A DNA stretch of 64,000 nt from Glandiceps talaboti. Taxonomy: Eukaryota > Hemichordata > Enteropneusta > Spengelidae. Within the stretch, counting starts at the first letter, position 1, and every line of letters begins with the position of its first letter. This document shows positions 54,326 through 64,000 of the stretch, one piece after another. Position numbers and translations under genes: made by a program. Location of the stretch: contig NC_135552.1 of NCBI RefSeq assembly GCF_964340395.1, positions 27,874,181-27,938,180 of the forward strand. Direction: 5' to 3'. The notes under the pieces were generated by a model. That model worked only from the letters and a program-made list of their open reading frames with translations. It was not told where the DNA came from and ran no database searches.

Positions 54326-55674
54326 CTATCAGTTCGTTCAGGTCATGTTAGGGTAAAACCTCCTCAGTCGCCTCATGTCTGCTCAATTAATGTCTCGATA
54401 TATCATAAAGAAACATTGCCAAGAAATGAATCAAAGTTGGCTCTGCAAAAAAAATGGGTCCAGAAAATGGCTAGGGTGATGTCCCCACGTACTTGTGTCC
54501 AGACGCACTGTCGGCTTTGTTCGGCAAAAATCGGATGGGCAGGATTAGGCCTTGACTTGGAACACGACTAGTAAAGACGCTGCAGGGAAGGAGAGGTGTG
54601 GTTTTGTGATATAGCAAACCTTCTGACAGACTAAATTTGACCTTGATACACAGACTGTAATACACAACAGTAGCAACAGTCAGGAGAATACCGCGTGATT
54701 AATCAGAAGATCGCAAGCCACGAGTTGTTATCTACCATCTATTATATTTCCAACAAAATACTCCGGGCAAATATTGTGACTAGTATTGTATATACTGACA
54801 GTCTGCATTGCCAATTACTGTATAAGTATCTGAGCAATTTATGACAAGGTAAAACCCCACAATGTCATCATATTAATGGTTTGTAAAATGGTACATAACA
54901 TCTGAGTTTTATCTTTTAAAATACAATTACATGAACGTTTCAGATCTAAAGAGAAATATTATTCTACTATAACTAATGATGACTGTTATCAGAACACTAA
55001 TTATCAGCAAATTACTCGTGTGTTCATTTCCTCTTCAGAATCGCCAAAAGATCGATCGATTAAAGGCTTGATATATTGTAATGCTCGGTAATGAAGGCAG
55101 TGCAGTTTATACTAGTACTGATCCAAGGATCAGCAACTAATTACTTCGGAGAATTGGCTGGGAAATAACTCTAAGAAGAGGATATTAATTATTCACATAG
55201 CAAACCACCCACCTTCTGATATAATCAGTTGCCATGACAACCGCCCCGAATATCTAAACATCATAAACTACCAAAAGACACCGTATTAAAATTTGATACA
55301 ATAAGTTTATATATTGGTGTTATGTTTCAGAAAAGTAGAATTGCGACTATACAGATGGCGTTACTTTTCAATGTTTTCATTTCATCTTCTTGTGTTTGTT
55401 GCTGTTGTCATAGTAATTCAATAATATGCGACGTGTTTGGAATTCAGCACACTCGTTACATTTTGTTCACGAGGGGGGGGGGTTCTGAAATCAGTCATTT
55501 GTCGTTTAATTTCTCTTTTCTGATTTTAAAAATAATTCTTAAATTTTCCAATTCAGACTACGAAATAGTACGAAGTGAAAGCATAATTACGTGATTTTAA
55601 TGTTAAAATACCATATTTACAATAGTTGTCATATCAGATGCAACCTCCGTTTTTTAAGAATACATATCTAGATC

Positions 55675-55753
55675 TCTCGCGAGATCTCGTAGACTGAAAT
55701 TGACAAAGCTGTCTGAATTTGAACTAGAGGTAGATTTCTAGTTGATGACGTCA
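55675..55753. promoter_or_regulatory. Candidate promoter: TCTCGCGAGA palindrome plus perfect CRE
   Basis: TCTCGCGAGA at 55675-55684 is the CGCG element bound by BANP (earlier linked to Kaiso) in vertebrate promoters. TGACGTCA at 55746-55753 is a perfect CRE. The pair lies about 1.75 kb upstream of the BTB ATG on the - strand, where a 5' exon is expected. Confidence 0.35.
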
Positions 55754-56307
55754 GTATCTTTCTCGTTCAGGTAAAACCACGGGTCATGGCACATTACCCA
55801 ATGCATGTGTCTACAGCGCTATTTTGACCACTTACAAGCAGACTTTGTATTCGCAGGAGATTTAAAACATGTAGTCGTTATCGCCTTGGTCTAAAAGTGC
55901 CATCCAAGCGATGCATTAGTCACTCTTCTTATAGATAAGGACGAATTTATATTGCTTACTTTGCAAAGATGGAATTAAAACACGACTTTCTAGTATCACA
56001 TGGGATTTCATTTTTAGTAGCTGTCAATGGGAAACGTCAAAACCTGAACGTTGTTCACAGTTGACACTTCTTTTCTAATGGATGTTATGGGAAGAGTATT
56101 TGACATACAGTTCTGTCATACACAATCAAAATGGTGAAATTTAATGCTATTAAAGCACCAGAAAATTGTATGATAAAAATCGCTTTCTTAGCGCCGGAAA
56201 CCAAAAGTCATTATGTTCAGGTATGTCTGGTTATATTTCAGACAGTGCGTCTACCTATGATGAGAGTGTCTGTAAACACTCAGAAGTAGTCCCGGGAAAC
56301 AATTCAA

Positions 56308-57470
56308 TCTTGAATACAACACAGCCACATACGTCATGTCTTTGAATACAACACAGCCACATACGTCATGTGTTTGAATACAACACAGTCACATACGTCA
56401 TGTGTTTGAATACAACAGTCACATACGTCATGTATTTGAATACAACACAGTCACATACGTCATGTATTTGAATACAACACAGCCACATACGTCATGTCTT
56501 TGAATACAACACAGCCACATACGTCATGTCTTTGAATACAACACAGCCACATACGTCATGTCTTTGAATACAACACAGCCACATACGTCGTGTGTTTGAA
56601 TACAACACAGTCACATACGTCATGTGTTTGAATACAACACAGTCACATACGTCATGTATTTGAATACAACACAGTCACATACGTCATGTGTTTGAATACA
56701 ACACAGTCACATACGTCATGTGTTTGAATACAACACAGTCACATACGTCGTGTGTTTGAATACAACACAGCCATACACGTCATGTCTTTGAATACAACAC
56801 AGCCACATACGTCATGTGTTTGAATACAACACAGTCACATACGTCATGTGTTTGAATACAACACAGCCACATACGTCATGTCTTTGAATACAACACAGTC
56901 ACATACGTCATGTGTTTGAATACAACACAGTCACATACGTCATGTCCTTGAACACAACACAACACAGCCACATACGTCATGTGTTTGAATACAACACAGC
57001 CACATACGTCATGTATTTGAATACAACACAGCCACATACGTCATGTATTTGAATACAACACAGTCACATACCACATGTGTTTGAATACAACACAGCCACA
57101 TACGTCATGTCTTTGAATACAACACAGTCACATACGTCATGTGTTTGAATACAACACAGTCACATACGTCATGTCTTTGAATACAACACAGTCACATACG
57201 TCATGTGTTTGAATACAACACAGTCACATACGCCATGTGTTTGAATACAACACAGCCACATACGTCATGTGTTTGAATACAACACAGCCACACACGTCAT
57301 GTCTTTGAATACAACACAGTCACATACGTCATGTGTTTGAATACAACACAGTCACATATACGCCATGTGTTTGAATACAACACAGCCACATACGTCATGT
57401 GTTTGAATACAACACAGCCACACACGTCAAGTGTTTGAATACAACACAGCCACATACGTCATGTGTTAGG
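56308..57470. repeat. 32-bp minisatellite, about 36 copies, carrying TACGTCA in nearly every unit
   Basis: The unit reads tttgaatacaacacag then ycacatacgtcatgtn. Variation is mostly C/T after cacag and the last two bases (gtgt, gtct, gtat). A few units are shortened or have acgtcg, acgcca or accaca. On the - strand most units offer TGACGTAT, a CRE variant. It is about 2.4-3.5 kb upstream of the BTB start codon. Confidence 0.97.
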
Positions 57471-59124
57471 AACGGTTGGTATCACAAAGACACGTGTGCT
57501 ATTTTAAACTATTTATAGCAGCGATCAAACTTAGAGTCTCAAGCAATCTATAAAGTCTGTTAAAAGCTTTACCACACAGTCACGTGGTTTATCGTTAAAA
57601 TGGTGAAATATAACGTAAAGACAAGGGGATTGTATGTAATGTATCATTCGTATTCCGAAAACGAGTCTAGGTCTGTTTCATGAATGCCACGTCACGTCAA
57701 TTATTGCATATAACAGTCAATTTTAATATAAAAGCCACCGACCGTCATCGTGACGAATAATGCATGATAACGAGTTGGGAAAAAAACACGAATCCTCCCG
57801 TACAATTCCTCAGAACTCTCTAATGACATCTTTCAGATTTGATCGGTTGTAATACTGTACTAAAAACTAAAGGTATAATTGTGATGAAAGTCATGTTGCC
57901 TTGGCAATGATGTATCATGATTACCAAACATTGAAAGTAGAGATTTCTATCGAATTAAGTCACAGAGGTCAAAGGTGAAACTGTTCGTCATTGGGAATCA
58001 AATACTGAATTCCGACAATCGGAGAATCAGTCAATTGATTTTCAACATTTTTATTATCTTGGAGATCACAGAAGTCGCCATAATCCTAATGTGACACACA
58101 CGCCACACTCCATGTTATCGATCAATTCACGTTCTAATTCGAATTGTGATGGCTATGTGGTTAGTAAGTTGAGGTGTTGTCTTCGAACTCTTTATAATAT
58201 AAGACTATGTGTATACATTTTACCATTTTACTCGAGTCCACTAATTTTTTTAACGCAAATATCTTTTAGCTTAGTAACTGTCTAACTTACATTTGTAGTT
58301 ACTAGTAATTCATAAAATATACAAAAACGTCCTTTGACAAATCTCATCTGCAATGAGATAAAAAGAATTGTTTCTATTCTAATAATTTTGGTCTGAAATG
58401 TTTGGTGTTGACTAAGAATATAAATGGGTCCAAAAGAGTATTCTAAACTATAATCATACGAGTGTACATAAGCTTGGGATATATATTAGAAATACATTAC
58501 TACTAAAATAGCAAGATGGAACAAATTTGAACATTTTTCGTCTGAAGAATCAAATATTACCGTTCATTGTCGTCTGTTTTATAGATATGCATGTTGACAA
58601 CTTTGAAGGTATTACAATATTCGGTATCTTTACATGTACGTGTATGTTTATAGTTCATATACCACACCAAGACACAATCGTGGGTATATTGAGAACACAA
58701 TCCCCTCGATTTAGCATAATTAGAAAAGACAGAAATATTTAACAAGGTAAATTAGATTCAGTCAGAACACAATTAGATTTGGTCAAAAAATATACTAGTA
58801 TACTATGTCCACTGTGTATTACTCTGGATTTTCGAAAGTGCTTGAATTTGACAATTCAACTGGAGGAAAGCATATATGAACGTTTGCTAACTTGAGTCTA
58901 GCTATGTTACACTTGCTAAGTACATGCTGAAAAACTAAAGAAAGACGTCAAAATGTATTACATTTCAATTTCTATCTCGATCATTGCTGGTACAGCTACT
59001 CTTTGACAAAACTCGCAACTTGAAAAAATGATCCTTTTTATTCTACCTGGGCGTCAAAGTCGTGGGCCATTCGTAGGTTAGTTGTAGGCTCTCTTCTATT
59101 AAAATGATCTTGGGAAAGAAAGGT

Positions 59125-59249
59125 ATTCCCTTATCATCCCTCCCTCTCTTCATGCTTCGTCCCTTCACGCTAACTCCTCATTCCTTTTTCACTCTTTCTC
59201 TCCCTCTACGCCCTTCTCTGCGCCTCTCCTTTTTTATCCCTCCTCTCTC

Positions 59250-59324
<75 letters not shown>

Positions 59325-59500
59325 GTATCTATCATCCCATCTCTCTCGCTCTTTCTTCCCTCTCTCTTTCTCTCTTTCTCTCTCTCCTCTCTCTCTCTTT
59401 CTCTCGCTCTTTCTCTCTCACTCTCTCTCTCACGCTCTCTCTCTCTCTTTGTCTCTCTCTTTCTCTTGCTCTTTCTCTCGCTCTCTCGCTCTCATCCACT
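59125..59500. repeat. Pyrimidine-rich block with (TCTA)n microsatellite
   Basis: About 18 TCTA units at 59249-59322 are embedded in CT-rich sequence from about 59125 to 59500. Confidence 0.95.
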
Positions 59501-61176
59501 TAAAATGTCTATCTCTAAAATGTATCCCTCTCCTACATGTTTCACCTACGCACTTATATCTCTCTCTGTCGCTCAAATATCACCAAGGCTATTAGTAATA
59601 TGACTGTAAATTCGAACACAACGTTACATTCTAGACATGCAGTTCAATCTCCAGCTGAGGAAATTGTCTTTGGGCCATCGTCTCTCGCCTTGGTGTACAA
59701 TCAATCCGGCCTTACGGATCGACACACACTGGGATATACGCTGAGAACGGTATGATTGAATTGCCCCAACTGATTGTATGGAATACCATGATTACATGTA
59801 TTATATTCAAAACATGCTGTTCAGGTCGGTGAACCATGACATTCTGACGGTGTGCAACTATTTAACGAGACGAACACAAAGACACGATTCGATCAACCCT
59901 TCAAATGTTCTCGTTTTAGACCGACAGGATCAGATTTTAAGCGTATACTATATTATGTACGAATTTCAATAACTAAAAATGAACGACAGACTATTCTTTG
60001 TTGGATTTTAACTAAAACTATAGGAGGTGTTCCCAGGTGGTGTGTCAAGATATTGTATTCTAGTAGATCAGTGGCGATCAAATCACATCGTTTGCCTTTA
60101 ATTGGATTATTACAATTACATTAATATAAGTCCATGGCTAAAAATATATCTTTCTTAGCAAGCTGGTGAATGGTTTGCGATCAATTCTATAAATATACAT
60201 GGTATGTTACACAGTTTGACCGTCATGTGACTGTCATGTGATACCATGTTGGCTAAGCTATTCACTCTCATGATCGTACAAGTACATTCTTATGAACGAA
60301 GATGTCCTTGCTTAGTATACCAACACACGTGTCTGAGATCATGAAACAACGTTCAATTATAAATCAACAAATGAGTTTACACCAGTGGATATAATCATGA
60401 AGTAGAAAACTGACAAATGAATACCCGTGATGAGTTTATACAGTACATAGATTTGTTTATATCATTGGTCTGCATGATGGTCACAATGACTGTGAAACCT
60501 GCCCATAAGTTTCAAAAAATACAAAATACAGAATGCATTGATTATTTCACCACTCATCGGAAGGCCCCAACGAGTAGTATTCTACGAAATATCTTTGTTA
60601 GGTTAATAAACTTAGGTATTGTAAAGGAGAATTACCTGTACACGAATACATGTTCGTTGTCCAGAAGAGGAAATCTTGTATCTCAAGTCAATGTAATAGC
60701 CAAATGGCGTATGACAGGAATTCGCTATCATGCTGGTGAGTGAAGTATAACATGATATGCTTTGCATATATAATTTCATCTGAACTCAAAAGAGTACGTT
60801 AAAGTACTTTGGCTGACAAAATATATGACTAGGTGGATTTACTCCGCCTCTTATCTGTCGCTCACACCAATCAACACCTTCGTATTAAGTTGAGATTTAC
60901 ACGTTTTTCACCGCGCGTCTTGTCCCAGGCGGCTTGAGAGACGAGGTGAGGCTATAGCCTCCCTTTGCCGATTTCAACATCCAATTAAATCCTCATTACA
61001 ACGAGACTGCTATAACAGAGGAGCCGTGTTCAGAGGTTTAAGATGACACGACGGGTCTGTCATTAACTTGAAATGGACAAATTAGGAAAGGTGTTGTGTA
61101 AGAAAGGAGAAACACGGTGAAATCTAAAGTTGAAGGCGATTTTCTGACCTGAATCGTGTGTGCGGGAGTGGGGATG

Positions 61177-61262
61177 GGGATGGGAGTGGGGGTGGTGGTG
61201 GTGGTGGTGGTGGTGGTGGTGAGTGAGTGAGTGAGTGAGTGAGTGAGTGAGTGAGTGAGTGA

Positions 61263-61316
<54 letters not shown>

Positions 61317-61333
61317 GCGAGTGCGTGCATGTC

Positions 61334-61406
<73 letters not shown>
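61177..61406. repeat. Compound microsatellite GGT-GAGT-GT-GTCT
   Basis: In order: GGT units (about 61190-61220), GAGT units to about 61268, a GT run to about 61312, then about 18 GTCT units to about 61406. Confidence 0.97.
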
Positions 61407-62084
61407 GAGTGTGCATGTGTATATATGTATGCGTGTGCATTAGTGTGTATTTGTGTTATGTTTGTGCCTTGCTGTCTGTCATAAAAGAGTCAACCATTTT
61501 CAAGTGTACTTTTAATTTGTACTTGTATTTAAGATGAAAGTGGTCGTATTTAAGGGGATCAATTAAAAGTATGTGAGTGATTTAATACTATATTCCCCTC
61601 CCTCCCCACTATACAACAAAGAACAAAACCCACCCAGTGAAGGAGTTATACCTGATGTGTGCCAATTTACACTGATATCGATAACACATTACTTTTACTA
61701 TCAAAATCTAGCTGTATTCGTTTCATTTTTACCTTACGATGTTCATGTGTCCTCAATATGTCGTCCACATAGTAATTTTTTCTATAGGTAGTTGAAAGTA
61801 ATATTATAATTGATGTATTTCCCAGTCGAATCCAAATGTTGTACCAAATTAAGCGCCGATGACATTTCAAGTCCACATTAAAATGCATGGACACGTATTA
61901 ATACTTGCTAGTGTTGTATGAGTGCGGAACCTATTCCACTTTCCTATCGGTCAATGTACGTGACCAACTTTACACATATATCAGCCTTTATGCATAGACT
62001 GATGTGTAGCACGCTTGGTGAATTCGTATATTCTAGTAATATATTGAATATGAAGTTATTTGGTCTGGCCTTACATTTTCATGT

Positions 62085-62291
62085 ATGTATACATATGTAT
62101 GTACTATGTGTGTATGTATGTATGTATGTATGTATGTATGTATGTATGTATGTATGTATGTATGTATGTATGTATGTATGTATGTATGTATGTATGTATG
62201 TGTGGGGAGGGTGTGCGTGCGTGCGTGAGTGAGTGCGTGCGTGCGTGTGTGTGCCTGCGGGTGTGCGGGCGTGCGTGCGTGCGTGCATGCA
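62085..62291. repeat. (TATG)n microsatellite followed by GTGC/GCGT-rich tract
   Basis: About 22 TATG units at 62112-62200, then imperfect gcgt/gagt units to 62291. Confidence 0.97.
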
Positions 62292-62335
62292 TGAATGTAG
62301 GTATTATTCTCTAATATTTTACTTTATCCAGCTAA

Positions 62336-62625
62336 GGAAAATATTATTAGCATAAGTGGCCTCGTCACTACGAGTCGCTAGATGAGTAGTGACAAAATCC
62401 TTAGGTCATGAGTATTTTCTAGCTGACTGAGGGAAATATTGGGAATAATATAATTATACCTCCTCGAGCATAATTTATGAAATATTAGAAAAAATGATAG
62501 CGATTTGGTACGTTTTGATTCACATTGTGAGTACCACAGAACCAGCGACGTAAACATGGGGTTGGGTTGTAGTGACGTAGAGCAACCAGTGTATATAAAC
62601 CATATTTTCTGTTCAAAGTCAATAA
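62336..62625 (+). repeat. Dispersed repeat, copy B (single unexpanded 78-bp-like unit)
   Basis: It begins aaaatattattagcataagt, has cgtcactacgag and gatgagtagtgacaaaatcc (one unit of the minisatellite at 10019-11325). It then continues through atgagtatttt, ataattatacctcctcgagc, ataatttatgaaa and gtaccacagaaccagcgac, as copy A does. Inside it gtcactac and gtagtgac form an inverted repeat. Confidence 0.65.
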
Positions 62626-62754
62626 GTTTACTTGTGCATACAACATAACAGAAGAAAGGTCAATCTGTGATTGTGTTTACATTTATCAAGAGCCTCGGGA
62701 TATATTTGCAACCAATCAAGGTTACTGACGCTTTACTTAATTATGGAAATAAAT

Positions 62755-62894
62755 GTCAAGATACATTTCATCTAACCCTGCTATAGCGATCGTTTGTGTT
62801 TAGTTCTAGTCGGTACTACATTAAGAAACATTTCATCTAACCCTTCAATATAGAGACAGTCTAGCATAGCATAGCATAGCATAGCATAGCATAG
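62755..62894. repeat. Duplicated acatttcatctaaccct segment and (AGCAT)n array
   Basis: acatttcatctaaccct occurs at about 62763 and 62828. Six to seven AGCAT units at 62862-62893 are flanked on both sides by tagagacag. Confidence 0.85.
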
Positions 62895-64000
62895 AGACAG
62901 GGTGAAATAACTGAACGATCCAATAATACTTGAGTTCATTATTGGTTAATAGCCTTGCTATTAAAGTCTTCAGGATACATGTACTCTCCGTCAAGATGAC
63001 GACACCACAGCACTTCATGACAAAACAAGATTATAGGGACATCTGTACGACCTGCAACACTGTCAGCTTATTTCGTTAAGCCAATACTTCATATTGCTAC
63101 CAACTACTATATATTTCATTACGCCAATACATCATAGTACTACAGAACTACATTCGTCTGAATCACGGATTAATGAATGTCAATAGGGCGACGTTATCCA
63201 AGTTCTAAACCATGTCCATTTTTAGAAGATACATTTTAGAGCCAGAGGCCAAGTTTCATTTTTATGTGAAGATGGCTATCATTCATCCAGCAACTTTTGA
63301 ATTTTGCTGTCAAGTGAAATAATAATCTAGGTGTGTGTATATTAGTGTCGTTTTATTTAGGGCAGCTTGGTTTATTTGACATATTACAAACTCATCAATT
63401 TTGGCAAAGCGAAAGTAAGACGTCTATGTATTTAACGCCGTCATCTATATGATATAAGATTTCAATAGCAATTGACTGCATTGCTCATGCGCAATGGCTC
63501 TACTTCGATTATTGATAGTATTTAGGGAGACGAAACAGAAAATGAAAAGTGACACTGATATTTTACTAATTTAGATTTTCATGCCTCAAATAATTGAAGA
63601 CACATTTAACAGTATATTATGGTCATGTGGGATTTCTATGTCACCTTGGTGACCGTCTCTATGGTAAACCTAAATTAATCACATGCGGCTTAGTAATAAA
63701 ATAGGTGAAATCTATGTTGACGCTTCCAGCAGGAAAAAAAGTCAAAATCAATATTCAAGCAATCTGCATATTTCAGTTCTGTAATAGACATTCGCGGTAA
63801 TATTGATTTTAAAATCGACGATAAATATCATATCGTATTTCCAATACAAAAATACGTTGGTTGTGTTTTTGTCTTCAGGGATCTAGATCTCATGTCTAAA
63901 CCGACTTTTAACCCGCCACGTGTACTATAAAATGATCAGAGGTAAAGTGCGGTACATTTTATTGAATGTGTCATTGTAGAGCGACAACCTATGAAATATA

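Larger units (their letters stand above)
53959..57500 (-). other. Upstream region of the BTB-BACK gene
   Basis: No coding exon is recognised. It likely contains the promoter and any 5' untranslated exon. It holds a degenerate repeat (54125-54325), a TCTCGCGAGA palindrome with a nearby CRE (55675-55753), and the 32-bp CRE-half-site minisatellite (56310-57470). Confidence 0.5.
57471..64000. other. Gene-poor right end
   Basis: I recognise no gene. It contains a near-DR1 motif at 57966-57978, a pyrimidine-rich block with a TCTA microsatellite, two compound microsatellites, a dispersed-repeat copy and a pentanucleotide repeat, each listed separately. The longest + strand ORF (60417-60743, 108 codons) has no familiar motif. 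Confidence 0.55.

Noticed and set aside
60417-60743. 108-codon + strand ORF that ends next to a gtgagt donor-like site
   Set aside because: No recognisable motif and AT-rich composition. It could be an exon of an unknown gene, but nothing else supports it.
61667-61894. - strand ORF containing YVDDIL, the catalytic motif of reverse transcriptases
   Set aside because: No other reverse-transcriptase block lies around it and the 75-codon ORF is AT-rich, so the six-residue match is probably chance. A profile search for retroelement RT would settle it.

Overview
This is a window of nuclear DNA from an invertebrate animal. The evidence is an AT-rich sequence, genes split by many GT-AG introns, AATAAA polyadenylation signals, and abundant microsatellites and minisatellites. 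The kinesin protein resembles those of both lophotrochozoans and invertebrate deuterostomes, as well as human KIF5B. The sequence alone does not let me name the phylum. I see nothing bacterial or viral, no rRNA and no convincing tRNA.

Two protein-coding genes are clear and they converge. On the + strand, 26 exons between 3787 and 33269 encode nearly all of a kinesin-1 heavy chain (KIF5/KHC). This covers the motor domain from just before the P-loop, the neck, the long coiled-coil stalk, and the tail with its IAK autoinhibitory motif. An unusual, apparently alternatively spliced C-terminus follows. Only about the first 40-45 residues lie upstream of the window. The 3' UTR runs to about 35.7 kb. 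On the - strand, four exons between 53935 and 43954 encode a BTB-BACK protein of about 373 residues. It has no kelch repeats and resembles the 'serine-enriched protein' (gprs) family.

Layout: 1-3786 is the 3' part of a kinesin intron. 3875-15656 is an 11.8-kb intron with a 17-copy 78-bp minisatellite and a foldback-like element. 15657-33269 is the exon-dense part of the kinesin gene. 33270 to about 35700 is its 3' UTR. About 35.7-43.9 kb is intergenic, with a long CT microsatellite and a large foldback repeat. 43954-53935 is the BTB-BACK gene. 53.9-57.5 kb is its upstream region, with a palindromic CGCG promoter motif, a perfect CRE and a roughly 36-copy minisatellite carrying a CRE half-site in nearly every unit. 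57.5-64 kb shows no gene I can recognise.

The most interesting observations are these. (1) A 30-bp minisatellite duplicates the end of a BTB exon together with its splice donor, giving five equivalent in-frame donors that could add 0-4 copies of a decapeptide inside the BTB domain. (2) A repeat family of about 220 bp is present as a solo copy in a kinesin intron and as a head-to-head inverted pair at 40.4-40.8 kb. (3) The 78-bp minisatellite is an expansion inside a dispersed repeat whose unexpanded relative lies at 62.3 kb. (4) Two tandem arrays of the same unit lie in opposite orientation in the last kinesin intron. (5) A 67-bp duplication copies a kinesin splice donor.
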